NCBI GenBank assembly: GCA_964511535.1
Contig: CAZEFW010000050.1
Coordinates: 1-52,393, forward strand
DNA from: CAZCFB01 sp964511535
GTDB lineage: Bacteria > Myxococcota_A > Polyangia > GCA-2747355 > CAZCFB01
DNA length: 52,393 bases
Direction: 5' to 3'
Below are positions 8,735 through 17,397 of this stretch, piece after piece; position 1 is the first letter of the stretch; each line of letters starts with the position of its first letter. The notes under the pieces were generated by a model. It made no database searches and was not told the DNA's origin. It saw only the letters and a list, made by a program, of their open reading frames with translations. Both the position numbers and the translations under genes were made by a program.

Positions 8735-9385
8735 CTACGTTTGCGTTGTGGCCTCGCTTCGCTCGGCGAGGGAGAGGACCCAGCGGATCTTGTCCACCAC
8801 CAGGTCCAGGGCCACTGAGTTTTCGCCGCCCTCGGGGATGATGAGATCTGCCCAGCGCTTGGACGGCTCCACGAACTCGAGGTGCATGGGGCGGACATGG
8901 CGGTAGTACTGCTCACGGATGCTGGCGAAGTCTCTGCCCCGGTCCTCGATGTCCCTGCGGATGCGGCGCATGATGCGGATGTCCGGGTCGGTATCCACGA
9001 AGATCTTCATGTCCAGCAACCGGCGCAGCCGCGCATCCACGAACACGAGGATCCCTTCGAGGATGATCACCGGCGAGGGTTTGACCGGGCGCGTCTCCTC
9101 TGCGCGGAGATGGGATTTGTAGTCGTAGATCGGGACGTCCACGCGCTGCCCATCGCGCAGCGCGCCGAGGTGGTCCACCAGCAGATCGTTATCGAGGGAG
9201 TCGGGGTGGTCGTAGTTGACCTCGCAGCGCTCCTCGTACGAGAGCTCCTGCCGGTCGCGGTAGTAGCTGTCATGCTCGATGAGGCAGAGCGTCTCGGGGG
9301 GCAGCGCGGCAGCGACGTTCTTGGCCACGGTGGTCTTGCCGGAGCCGGTCCCGCCTGCGATGCCGATCACGAGGGGCTTGGTCAT
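8735..9385 (-). CDS. udk: uridine kinase
   Basis: A 216-residue P-loop kinase that phosphorylates uridine (and usually cytidine) with ATP or GTP to give UMP/CMP. The Walker A motif GGTGSGKT lies at about residues 10-17; the HDSYYRD and NYDHPDSLDNDLL segments and YDYKSHLR are hallmarks of the uridine kinase family, as is the VxLEGILVF segment. Its length is normal for Udk (about 210). The gene is third in a leftward operon, starting 3 bases after the stop of the double-receiver gene. With the uracil phosphoribosyltransferase at 4466 it supplies UMP by salvage. The association with a signalling gene looks positional rather than functional. Confidence 0.92.
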   Translation of the reverse strand: MTKPLVIGIAGGTGSGKTTVAKNVAAALPPETLCLIEHDSYYRDRQELSYEERCEVNYDHPDSLDNDLLVDHLGALRDGQRVDVPIYDYKSHLRAEETRPVKPSPVIILEGILVFVDARLRRLLDMKIFVDTDPDIRIMRRIRRDIEDRGRDFASIREQYYRHVRPMHLEFVEPSKRWADLIIPEGGENSVALDLVVDKIRWVLSLAERSEATTQT

Positions 9386-9388
9386 GGG

Positions 9389-10432
9389 CTACTCTTGGGG
9401 CAGCAGCGCCGTCAGCTTCCGGCGCAGGGTCACGTACTGCTTCAGCAGGTCCATATAGTCGGCGCGAAAGGCCTCGAGGTAGCGGCGCTCCTTCTGCTTG
9501 GCCATCAGCCCCTGGCGCAGCTCAACCAGCTTCCCCACCAGCTGTCCCCCACGCTCCAGCTTCTCGATGAACGACTCCGAGCGGTCCTCGTCCACCAGGG
9601 TCACCGAGCCCGGCTCATCGCCGTCCTCGGTGAAGGTGAGCACCACGGCGCCGGTCTTCATGTCCACCACGTTCTTGGCCACCATGGTGCCGTCCAGGTC
9701 GGGCAGGTTCTGCTTTATCAGGGCGATGTGGAACCGGTGCTGACTCACCACGTCGAGCGCCTCACCGCCGGTCAGGCAGCTGATCACGCGGAACGCACCG
9801 GAGCTGCCCAGCGCCTTCTGCAGGCCCGGGCCGGTCTTCGGGTTTTCGTCCACCACCACCATGATGCACTCGGAGTCAGCCGCCTCGGGCTGCCGGATCC
9901 CGGCCTTCTCCTCGGCGCGCAGGGCCCGCCGCCCCACCTGCATCAGGCTGCGCAGGAACAGCTCCATGAATTCGAGCAGCTCGCGCAGGAGCTCGCCGCG
10001 CTGCTCGATCCCGACGTCACGCTCCACCTGCAGGACCACCGCCTCGAACAGGCCCGGAAGGGTGTCGTCGTTCTTGGGGTAGATGCCCGAGGCGCCCGCC
10101 TGAAAGGCGGCCACCGCGCGGTCGAAGGTCTTGCGCTCGGTGAGCATCACCACGCGGGTGATGGGCGCCGCATCGCGGATCTCTTGCACCACGGCCGTGC
10201 CGCCGTTCCTCGACGGGGTGTCGAAGTCGACGATGGCCACGGTGAAGTGTTTCTCCTGGACCAGGGTGCGCGCCCGGTGGGCGTCACCAATGGCGGTCAC
10301 GGCGAAGCCTGCTTCGGTCAGCAGCGCCTCGAGGGACTTTCGGGACTCTTCGTCCCGGTCCAGGAGCAGGATCTCAGCCCCGACGGCGCTGTCGCTCACC
10401 GGCGTCTGCTGGAGGATGTCAAACGTCTCCAT
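9389..10432 (-). CDS. double-receiver response-regulator-like protein
   Basis: A 347-residue protein with two receiver (CheY-like) domains and no DNA-binding or enzymatic output domain. The first (about residues 20-130) looks phosphorylatable: acidic DRDEE near 25, the acceptor in VDFDTP (Asp69), a Thr in MLTER and a Lys in YPKND. The second (about 185-305) has the acidic pair VVDEN but Lys where the phospho-acceptor Asp should be (LIKQNLPD), so it is probably a pseudo-receiver. The last 45 residues form a basic coiled-coil-like helix. The start codon abuts the stop of the upstream AgmX-like gene (TAGATG), so the two are coupled. The partner kinase is not in the window. Confidence 0.82.
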   Translation of the reverse strand: METFDILQQTPVSDSAVGAEILLLDRDEESRKSLEALLTEAGFAVTAIGDAHRARTLVQEKHFTVAIVDFDTPSRNGGTAVVQEIRDAAPITRVVMLTERKTFDRAVAAFQAGASGIYPKNDDTLPGLFEAVVLQVERDVGIEQRGELLRELLEFMELFLRSLMQVGRRALRAEEKAGIRQPEAADSECIMVVVDENPKTGPGLQKALGSSGAFRVISCLTGGEALDVVSQHRFHIALIKQNLPDLDGTMVAKNVVDMKTGAVVLTFTEDGDEPGSVTLVDEDRSESFIEKLERGGQLVGKLVELRQGLMAKQKERRYLEAFRADYMDLLKQYVTLRRKLTALLPQE

Positions 10433-11389
10433 CTACCCTCCCGAGGAGAAGACAAACGGGTAAATAAACTCCGCCTCCCCGCCAGCTGGCCGGGGGAAGC
10501 GCCACCGCTTGAAAGCTGCGGCGATACATTTGCCGAGGTTGATGTTCCCGGTGGTGTTCCTCACCACTCGGGACTGGCTCACTTTGCCCTCGCTCGACAC
10601 TGTGAACTGCACGTCTACCACGCCGCCGCCGATGCCCCCCCGCTTTGTGGCCCGCTCGTAGCAGACCCGCAGCTGGGGCATGTGATGCTTGATCACCATG
10701 CGGACGCTTTCAGCGTTAAAGCGCTCCATGTCACCAGCCCGGGGCGCCTTGTCTTTTGGCTTCGGCAGGGGCGGCGGCGTGGCCTTCTCCTCTTCACCGC
10801 CACCTCCGGCGGGCTCCGCGGAGGCCTCCTCGCCAGCAGGCGGCGCCGGGCGCTCCTCCCCTGCCCCGCTGCCGTGGTCGCCCTCGCCGGGCGGCGGCTC
10901 TTCCTTCGGCGCGGCGGGCTCCGCGGACGCGGCCTTCTTGCCTGCCGTGGAGGCGCCGCCCTTGCGCGACCGCGTGGGGCGGCGGCGGCGGACCTTCTTC
11001 TTCACCGGCTTTCGCGCCTCCGGGTCCGCCTCATCGGCCAGCCGCACCAGCCGCGGCGTGCCGAGGGTCAGGGTCGCCTGGCTGTCGTTGCGCGACAGGT
11101 AGGCGTACATGCCGTAGGCGGCGCCGCCGAACAGGAGCAGGTAGAACAGCACCAACACCACCACCCCGGCCCTCGAACGCCGCGCCCCCACCTGAGAGGC
11201 CAGCTCCATGGTGTTGAGCTGTTGATCCAGCACCGGCGTATCCGCGGGAGAGGCAGCCGGCGCCGGCCCGCCGCCCCCCGCAGGGATGGTGCTGGGCAGC
11301 TTGCCGCCGGCAGGCGTGAGCGCAGATCCGCAAACGGTGCAGAATTGGTCGGATTCCCCCACCGGGGTGTCGCAGTGTTTGCAGCGCAT
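10433..11389 (-). CDS. zinc-ribbon membrane protein with AgmX/PglI-type C-terminal domain
   Basis: A 318-residue protein. It starts with a zinc ribbon (Cys3, Cys6, Cys17, Cys20), then a Pro/Ala linker, one membrane segment (about residues 77-100), a long Lys/Arg/Pro/Glu-rich spacer that could cross the periplasm, and a C-terminal domain of about 100 residues (MVIKHHMPQLRVCYERA ... AAFKRWRFPRP). This ending matches the AgmX/PglI C-terminal family, a TonB-C-like fold linked to gliding motility in Myxococcus. The start at 11389 was chosen because it puts the zinc ribbon at the N-terminus; upstream in-frame sequence overlaps the divergent PilT gene. It heads the operon with the receiver protein and uridine kinase. 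Confidence 0.85.
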   Translation of the reverse strand: MRCKHCDTPVGESDQFCTVCGSALTPAGGKLPSTIPAGGGGPAPAASPADTPVLDQQLNTMELASQVGARRSRAGVVVLVLFYLLLFGGAAYGMYAYLSRNDSQATLTLGTPRLVRLADEADPEARKPVKKKVRRRRPTRSRKGGASTAGKKAASAEPAAPKEEPPPGEGDHGSGAGEERPAPPAGEEASAEPAGGGGEEEKATPPPLPKPKDKAPRAGDMERFNAESVRMVIKHHMPQLRVCYERATKRGGIGGGVVDVQFTVSSEGKVSQSRVVRNTTGNINLGKCIAAAFKRWRFPRPAGGEAEFIYPFVFSSGG

Positions 11390-11456
11390 CTCGGGTTTCC
11401 GCCTCGAGGCAGATCCAGTTGCCGGTCGCAAGTCAGATACTATAGACTTTCGCTCA

Positions 11457-12572
11457 ATGCTCAAGATGCTCGACCAGATCCTGTCCGTGGCAAAACGCAT
11501 CGAGGCCTCGGACGTACACCTGAAGGTGGGCCTCCCCCCCGTATATCGAATCCGCGGCGAGCTGCTGACGGTCCGCGAACTCCCGCCGGTCAAGCAGGGC
11601 ATCCTGGAGAGCTTCATCCAGGAGGCCACCACCGACCGACAACGCAAGGAGTACCACGACTACCACGAGTGCGACCTGGCCTACAGCACCTCGGAAGGGA
11701 TCCGGTTCAGGGCGAACCTGTTCCAGCAGCGCGGCATCCCGGGGCTGGTGCTGCGCATGATCCCCCCCGAAGTGCCAGCGTTCACCTCTCTTAACCTGCC
11801 CGAGGTGGTGCTCAACCTGGCGGACAAGGCGCGGGGGCTGGTGCTGGTCACGGGGATCACCGGCAGCGGCAAGTCCACCACCCTGGCCTCCATGGTGGAC
11901 CACATCAACCGCAACCGGGCCTCGCACATCGTCACCATCGAGGACCCCATCGAGTTTCTGCTCAAGGACCACCGCAGCGTGGTGAACCAGCGGGAGCTGG
12001 GCCTCGACACCACCTCCTTCTCACGGGCGCTGCGCTCGGCCCTGCGCCAGGATCCGGACGTGATCCTAGTGGGCGAGATGCGCGACATCGAGACCATCGA
12101 GATCGCCCTGACCGCCGCCGAGACCGGCCACCTGGTGCTCTCCACCCTGCACACCACCGACGCCGTGGAGACGGTCACCCGCATCGTGTCCGTGTTCCCC
12201 AAGGACCACCAGGGCCAGATCCGGCTGCAGCTGGCGGCTGTGCTCAAGGGCGTCATCAGCCAGCGGCTGCTGCCCAAGGCGGACGGCAACGGCATGGTGC
12301 CTGCCGTGGAGGTGCTCGTGGGCACGGGCCGGGTCAAGGAGCTGATCGAGGACCCCAGCCGGACCATCGAGCTGCGCCAGGCCATCGCCGAGGGGCGCAA
12401 CCCGTACGGCATGATCACCTTCGACCAGTGCCTCACCGACCTGGTGCAGGACCACCTGGTGACATACGACGTGGCCCTGCGCAACGCCACCAATCCGGAC
12501 GACTTCGCGCTCTACTTCCGCGGCGTTGGCCAGCAGACCACGGCCGACGAGTGGCTCGACAGCGATACCTGA
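11457..12572 (+). CDS. PilT/PilU-type pilus retraction ATPase
   Basis: A 371-residue hexameric secretion-type ATPase that would drive depolymerisation of type IV pili. It has the N-terminal ASDVHLKVG motif, Walker A GITGSGKSTT (about residues 132-141), Asp box TIEDPIEF, Walker B DPDVILVGEMRD (about 200-211) and His box TGHLVLSTLHTTDA. The C-terminus lacks the AIRNLIRE motif of classical PilT and ends in a GMITFDQCL segment, closer to PilU-type proteins. The start at 11457 gives the normal N-terminus; the longer in-frame extension runs into the divergent AgmX-like gene. No other pilus genes are in the window, so it may be an extra paralogue. Confidence 0.92.
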   Translation: MLKMLDQILSVAKRIEASDVHLKVGLPPVYRIRGELLTVRELPPVKQGILESFIQEATTDRQRKEYHDYHECDLAYSTSEGIRFRANLFQQRGIPGLVLRMIPPEVPAFTSLNLPEVVLNLADKARGLVLVTGITGSGKSTTLASMVDHINRNRASHIVTIEDPIEFLLKDHRSVVNQRELGLDTTSFSRALRSALRQDPDVILVGEMRDIETIEIALTAAETGHLVLSTLHTTDAVETVTRIVSVFPKDHQGQIRLQLAAVLKGVISQRLLPKADGNGMVPAVEVLVGTGRVKELIEDPSRTIELRQAIAEGRNPYGMITFDQCLTDLVQDHLVTYDVALRNATNPDDFALYFRGVGQQTTADEWLDSDT

Positions 12573-12624
12573 GAACCAGGCAGAACTAAATACTCGCTCA
12601 TGTTTTGTCGTATGATGGTGTGAG

Positions 12625-14280
12625 GTGTTCACCCGCGGTCCCATACTCGCCGGCCTCGCCCTGCTCACGTTGCTGGTGGCCACCGGCGCCGAAGCGCGCA
12701 AGAAGGTGACGGTGCTCTCCTTCTCCGGGCCCCGGGGGAGCGATGCGGCCCGACAGGTCAAGCGCGCGCTGCAGCGCTCCTACTCCATGGTCAGCGGCGG
12801 CACATTCAGCCGCGAAGCACGCAACCAGGGCTCGCGCTCGTCCAGCACCAAGGGCCGCAAGCTGGCCGCCGGCGCGCTGCGCGTCGACGCCATCGTCAGC
12901 GGCTCGGTCAAGCGGCTCGGGAGCCGCTGGGTGCTGAAGATCACCGTCTACAGCGGGCACAACGGCCGCAGGGTGGGCGGCGCCACCATCCCGCTGCGCG
13001 GGGCGCGGGTCGATCCGGGATCGGCGCGGCGGGTCCCAGGAAAGATCCGGGGCGCCATCGCCCGGTCCAGGGCAGGCGCGGCGGTGGCCCGCAAGTCATC
13101 GGCCTCCAGCAGGCCAGCGAGGAAGAAGAAGAAAAAGAAGCGGCGGCGGCCGCGGCGCCGGTCGGAGCCGGCGGTGGTGATGGTGGAGCCGCGGCCCACG
13201 CGCCAGCCGCAAAGCGGCTTCGACGACGGCAGCGACGTCTACCAGGCCCAGCCTGCCGCGCCGGAGCCGGTGCCCGTGGCGCCGGCGTCGACCTCTCCCG
13301 AGGACGATATTGGCGGCTTCTCCACTGGCGGCGGGGGTACGGCCGTGGCCGGCGATGGGCAACCCGCGGGCGGCGGCGATGGCCTCGGCTTCGCCGTGGC
13401 GGGCGGCGGCGGGTCTGCCAGCGCGGGGGGAGGCGCGCCGACCTACAACAGCGGCGGCGGCGTGGAGTACCAGGGCGTCAGCCGGCAGGGCAACGCGCGG
13501 CCCAGCTGGGAGTCCATCGTGGAGATCTCCCTCGGGGCCATGGTCGTGAGCCGCTCTTTCGAGTTCGTGGACTGGGTGAAGGTGAACCCGAACCACAAGG
13601 AGCCGCCGCGGGAGAACAAGTGGGTCACCTCGGCCTTTCACCTGGAGGGCGCGTTCTACCCGATCTCCATCTTCCACCGCGGCCCCATGGCCGGGCTCGG
13701 CATCACGGGCCGGTACTACCGGGTGTTCTCGCTGCGCTCGGTGAACAACGACACGAAGAAGCCCGAGGACAAGGGGCCGTTCAACACCATCCTGTCGGTG
13801 ATGGAGCTCGGCCTGCGGTACCGCTGGAACATCCTCGGCCGGGCCACCAGCCCGACCTACATCGTCGGCCTGGACTTCGGCCGGCATGTGTTCAAGATCA
13901 GCGACGGACCGGACCGGATCAACCTGCCGGACATCGCCTACTCCTACCTGAACCTGGCGCTGGTGAACCTGGAGGTGCCGTTCTACGCCTCGGACACCTT
14001 CGCCATCGGGGCCATGGGCGCCTTCGACTACCTGCTGGTGCTCAGCTCGGGGGATATCGAAAACAACGACAGCACTGGCTACGGGCGCAGCTCCACCGGC
14101 GGGGTGGAGGCCGAGCTCGGGCTGTACACCAACTACAAGGGCTTCTTCGTGCGGGCCAACGGCTTCTACCGCCGCATGTGGTTCGACTTCGACCCCGAGT
14201 CGTGCACCGGCTGCAAGGTGGCCGGGGGCGCCGTGGACGAGATGTGGGGCGGCTACCTGCGGTTGGGCTACGCCTACTGA
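12625..14280 (+). CDS. outer-membrane beta-barrel-like protein with CsgG/TolB-like N-terminal part
   Basis: A 551-residue exported protein starting with GTG. The signal peptide (about residues 1-22, ending GAEA) is followed by a segment (about 24-140: KVTVLSFSG ... VDAIVSGSVKRLGSRWVLKI) shaped like the N-terminal domains of CsgG- or TolB-like periplasmic proteins. A Lys/Arg-rich then Gly-rich linker (about 160-290) leads to a C-terminal region (about 300-551) with alternating hydrophobic and aromatic residues ending in LRLGYAY, as in a small outer-membrane barrel. The terminal aromatic residue fits insertion by the BAM machinery. It may be cotranscribed with the tiny gene at 14332. Function unknown. 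Confidence 0.72.
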   Translation: MFTRGPILAGLALLTLLVATGAEARKKVTVLSFSGPRGSDAARQVKRALQRSYSMVSGGTFSREARNQGSRSSSTKGRKLAAGALRVDAIVSGSVKRLGSRWVLKITVYSGHNGRRVGGATIPLRGARVDPGSARRVPGKIRGAIARSRAGAAVARKSSASSRPARKKKKKKRRRPRRRSEPAVVMVEPRPTRQPQSGFDDGSDVYQAQPAAPEPVPVAPASTSPEDDIGGFSTGGGGTAVAGDGQPAGGGDGLGFAVAGGGGSASAGGGAPTYNSGGGVEYQGVSRQGNARPSWESIVEISLGAMVVSRSFEFVDWVKVNPNHKEPPRENKWVTSAFHLEGAFYPISIFHRGPMAGLGITGRYYRVFSLRSVNNDTKKPEDKGPFNTILSVMELGLRYRWNILGRATSPTYIVGLDFGRHVFKISDGPDRINLPDIAYSYLNLALVNLEVPFYASDTFAIGAMGAFDYLLVLSSGDIENNDSTGYGRSSTGGVEAELGLYTNYKGFFVRANGFYRRMWFDFDPESCTGCKVAGGAVDEMWGGYLRLGYAY

Positions 14281-14331
14281 TCCCGGCCCCAATGGCCTTG
14301 CATCTGGCGCGATTCCGGGCATATTTCACCC

Positions 14332-14529
14332 ATGCTCACCGTCATCCTCATCGGCGCAGCCGTATGCGCCCTGCTCTTGGTCTTGCTCGTGTTCATCAGC
14401 TCCACGGGCGATTCGGTGCTCTCGGTGAGCGAGGAGATGGCCACCCACAACACCAAGGCGCGCGAGTACGGGCGAGTCCTGGGGGGTGGGTGCGGGTGCG
14501 CCAGCGGCGGGACCAAGAAGCCGAAGTAA
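14332..14529 (+). CDS. tiny membrane protein with Gly/Cys tail
   Basis: A 65-residue protein: one membrane segment (residues about 3-24), a soluble helix (VSEEMATHNTKAREYG) and a tail GGGCGCASGGTKKPK. It lies 51 bases after the barrel gene on the same strand, and codon use looks coding (high third-position GC). The CGC pair with glycines could be a lipidation, metal or heme attachment site, but no known family is recognised. The start ATG has no strong ribosome binding site. It could be missed by annotation because of its size. Confidence 0.55.
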   Translation: MLTVILIGAAVCALLLVLLVFISSTGDSVLSVSEEMATHNTKAREYGRVLGGGCGCASGGTKKPK

Positions 14530-14581
14530 GCCACTTATCTGCTACAATTCCTGTGGTCTCACACTGCCTGGGAGGCGTGGC

Positions 14582-16474
14582 ATGCGCACAAGATCAGATT
14601 CATTTATCCTCTGTTGGCTCGTCGTCCTGACGAGCGGATTCGGCTGCAGCTCACGCAGCGCGGACAATGTTTACGACGGCGGGCCCGCGCTGCCCGACAG
14701 CTTCGTCACCGAGGCTGGCGTGGTGGACAACAGCACCTGCAAGCGGGCTACGCAGATCGCCCTGAGCGGCGGCTCGGTCACGGTGAGCGGCAGCACCAAG
14801 GGCTTCACCAACGAGTACGGCACCCAGGTCAGCTGCGGGGCGAGCTACAACACCATGCTCGGGCCGCAGGCGTACTACAAGGTCGCGCTGTCCAAGGGCA
14901 AGGTGTACAAGCTGTCGCTCTCGGCCTCGTTCTACGGCGCCAAGATGTACGTGGCCCAGGCCAAGTGCAGCCCCACCAGCATCAACACCGACTGCGGCAG
15001 CGAGGGAAAGACCGGAGCCGTCACAACCAGCAGCAGCTCCAGCAGCACCAAGTCGATCTTCTTCACGCCGCCGAGCTCCGGGTCGTACCTGCTGGTGGTG
15101 GACAGCTCCAGCTCCAGCAAGAGCAACAACGGCGACTTCACCCTCATCGTCGAGGAGTTCACCGCCCCGACCAACGCGAGCTGCGCCAAGGCCACCCGGG
15201 TCACCCTCAGCGGCGGCAAGGCGTCGGTGAGCGGCACCACCGAGGGAGGCAAGAACGAGTTCGGCACCGGCATCAACTGCGGCAGCACGAGCACCACCAT
15301 GAAGGGCCCGCAGGCGTACTACAAGATCGCCATGACCGCCGGCAAGTCGTACATCGTGTCCATGACCCCCCAGTACTCTTTCGCCAAGTTCTACATCTTC
15401 AGCGGCAAGTGCGACACGGCGTCCATAAACCTGGACTGCGGCAGCAAGGGGGCAACGGGCGACTACTCGAGCTCCACCTTCAAGGACAAGGCGACGCAGA
15501 TCGTGTTCACCGCGGCCAAGTCGGGAGACCACACCATCGCCGTGGACAGCAGCTCCGAGGGCTACGCGGGCAAGTTCACCCTCGACGTCCAGGAGTTCGC
15601 GCCGCCCACCAACGGCGCCTGCGCCAAGGCCAAGGCTGTGGCGGTGACCGGGGCCAAGACCACCATCACCGGGACCACCTACGGCGCCAAGAACGAGTAC
15701 GGCGACAAGATCAAGTGCGACGGGTTCTCGGCCAACGACGGGCCGCAGGTGTACTACAAGCTCAACTGGACCAAGGGGCAGACCTACAAGATCACCGCCT
15801 CACCCAGCTTCACCGCGAGGGTCTACGTGTTCGGCAACAAGTGCGACGCGGCCAGCATCGCGGCGGACTGCGCCAGCAAGGGCAAGACCGGCGCGTCCAT
15901 GTCGGCCTACAGCTCGGGGTCGTACACCAACCAGCTCTTCTTCCGGCCGGCCAGCTCGAGCAACCACCTGGCCATCGACAGCTCCAGCAACAGCTACTTC
16001 GGGACCTTCACCCTCACGGTGGAGCCGTTCACCGCGGCGGCCAACGGCACCTGCGCCAAGGCCAAGTCCCTGACCTTCACCAGCGGCGCGGTCAAGGTGT
16101 CGGGCGACACCACCGGCGTGCCCAACGAGTTCGGCACCGCCATCAACTGCGGCAACTACAAGTCGATCCCCTACGGCTCGCAGGTCTACTACAAGGTGAT
16201 GCTCAGCGCGGGCAAGAAGTACAGCATCAGCCTGACCCCGGACTTCTCGTCGGCCAAGCTGTACATCTTCGGCAACTCCTGCGCCGAGACGAGCATCAAC
16301 GCGGCATGCTCCAGCAAGGGCAAGACCGGCGATGTCTACGCCGGATTCTTCAGCAAGGGCAAGACCGGCACCATGGCCTTCACCCCCCAGGCCACCGGCC
16401 AGTACATCATCGCGGTGGACGCCACCAGCGACAGCTCGTACGCGTTCGGGACATTTTCGCTGGAGATCAAGTAA
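14582..16474 (+). CDS. lipoprotein with four tandem beta-domain repeats
   Basis: A 630-residue predicted lipoprotein; the lipobox Cys is in SGFGCSS (about residue 22). After a short linker come four repeats of about 145 residues, each with the pattern C-KA, GG-SVSGTT, NEFGT-INCG, GPQ-YYK, YIF--KC, SIN-DC-SKGKTG, and FTL-VE. The pattern recalls bacterial pre-peptidase C-terminal (PPC-like) beta domains, in each repeat with several cysteines likely paired as disulfides. The start at 14582 places the signal peptide correctly; GGGAGG lies shortly upstream. No catalytic motif is visible, so a surface-binding or structural role is likely. A hairpin follows before the convergent gene. Confidence 0.78.
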   Translation: MRTRSDSFILCWLVVLTSGFGCSSRSADNVYDGGPALPDSFVTEAGVVDNSTCKRATQIALSGGSVTVSGSTKGFTNEYGTQVSCGASYNTMLGPQAYYKVALSKGKVYKLSLSASFYGAKMYVAQAKCSPTSINTDCGSEGKTGAVTTSSSSSSTKSIFFTPPSSGSYLLVVDSSSSSKSNNGDFTLIVEEFTAPTNASCAKATRVTLSGGKASVSGTTEGGKNEFGTGINCGSTSTTMKGPQAYYKIAMTAGKSYIVSMTPQYSFAKFYIFSGKCDTASINLDCGSKGATGDYSSSTFKDKATQIVFTAAKSGDHTIAVDSSSEGYAGKFTLDVQEFAPPTNGACAKAKAVAVTGAKTTITGTTYGAKNEYGDKIKCDGFSANDGPQVYYKLNWTKGQTYKITASPSFTARVYVFGNKCDAASIAADCASKGKTGASMSAYSSGSYTNQLFFRPASSSNHLAIDSSSNSYFGTFTLTVEPFTAAANGTCAKAKSLTFTSGAVKVSGDTTGVPNEFGTAINCGNYKSIPYGSQVYYKVMLSAGKKYSISLTPDFSSAKLYIFGNSCAETSINAACSSKGKTGDVYAGFFSKGKTGTMAFTPQATGQYIIAVDATSDSSYAFGTFSLEIK

Positions 16475-16510
16475 GGGCTTGAGGTTGGACTCGGACGTGG
16501 ACGAGCCAAA

Positions 16511-16543
16511 CTAACCGGGTTGTTTAAAAACTAACCCCGTTAG
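16511..16543. terminator. hairpin between convergent genes, candidate bidirectional terminator
   Basis: CTAACCGGGTTG and TAACCCCGTTAG pair with two mismatches around an A/T-rich loop (TTTAAAAAC). It lies 36 bases after the lipoprotein stop and 125 bases after the convergent gene's stop. A T run directly after the stem is missing. Confidence 0.45.
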
Positions 16544-16668
16544 TTCCACACCTCCGACTTCATGAAACTTTTCAGAATCCCCCTCCACCCGCTCCTCCGA
16601 ACCGGCAGCGGGCCCGCTCCAGCTCATCAGCGCCTGCGCCATCTCATTCGCCCACCCGAATCCTCCGG

Positions 16669-17397
16669 CTACCGCTTCCGCGGCGGAGGCGCCTTGCCGT
16701 GGTGCGGGCCGGGCCCCTTTGGCCCTGGCCCTGGCCCGGTGCCGCCACCTGCCCCCGGTCCATGGGGCCCTGGCGGAGGGCCGCCTCCCGGGCCGCCCCC
16801 CGGCGGTGGGTGCGAGCCGCCGGGCCCCATGCCAGCCGCCACCTTGTGCAGGCCACGCTGGCCGCCCCTGCCCAGAGCGTCTGCCAGGGAGCGGGCCGCC
16901 AGGTCGCGTGTCTGCCCGGTGCGCCGTCGCACCGCGTCCACGGTCTTGCCCAGCACTGGCAGCTCCCCGGGCTTCACCTGGCGGACCAGGTCCACCACCG
17001 CGCCGCCCCGGTAGCCGCGAGCGTGCAGGTCCACCATGGAGTCCACGCGGCGGGAGACGCCCACCTTGCTGCCCGGCTTGACCAGCTGCTGCAGCTGCTT
17101 CTGGGGCACGCCCGAGAGCCGCGCCTGGGACACCGCCACCAGCACGGCGGGCCGCACCTTCTTGCCCCCCTTGCCCAGCCAGGTACGCGAAGTCCGCATG
17201 TGCCCCACCAGGGTCCGCACCACGCCCTCGATGCGCGCGGCCGGGATACGCTTGGCGGCGCCCTCGCGGATCTTGCTCTCCAGGGGCGCCACGGGCAGCC
17301 CCTCGGCCCGCGCGCCGGCCACCAGCTTCTTCAGGTTGTCGGCGTGGGCCGTGCCGGCCGTCGCCATTATCGCTGCCATCAGCAGGAGTCTCTTCAT
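16669..17397 (-). CDS. secreted protein of unknown function with Gly/Pro-rich tail
   Basis: A 242-residue exported protein; the signal peptide ends at about residue 19 (GTAHA). The body (about 20-190) is helical and basic, with motifs such as EGLPVAPLESKIREGAAKRI and RVDSMVDLHARGYRGGAV seen in uncharacterised deltaproteobacterial secreted proteins. The last 50 residues are a Gly/Pro/His repeat. The start ATG overlaps the stop of the upstream barrel gene by four bases (ATGA), so the two are translationally coupled and the start is well fixed. It is the last gene of the ECF sigma cassette. No function can be given. Confidence 0.78.
   Translation of the reverse strand: MKRLLLMAAIMATAGTAHADNLKKLVAGARAEGLPVAPLESKIREGAAKRIPAARIEGVVRTLVGHMRTSRTWLGKGGKKVRPAVLVAVSQARLSGVPQKQLQQLVKPGSKVGVSRRVDSMVDLHARGYRGGAVVDLVRQVKPGELPVLGKTVDAVRRRTGQTRDLAARSLADALGRGGQRGLHKVAAGMGPGGSHPPPGGGPGGGPPPGPHGPGAGGGTGPGPGPKGPGPHHGKAPPPRKR

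Noticed and set aside
8882..11794. Long open frame opposite the uridine kinase, receiver and AgmX-like genes
   Set aside because: Low-complexity His/Leu/Gly/Arg translation without ribosome binding site or domain, and it runs antisense across three well supported genes. It is a product of high GC.
14543..14548. TACAAT as a -10 box for the four-repeat lipoprotein
   Set aside because: No -35-like hexamer at 16-18 bases upstream, and a single hexamer is expected by chance.
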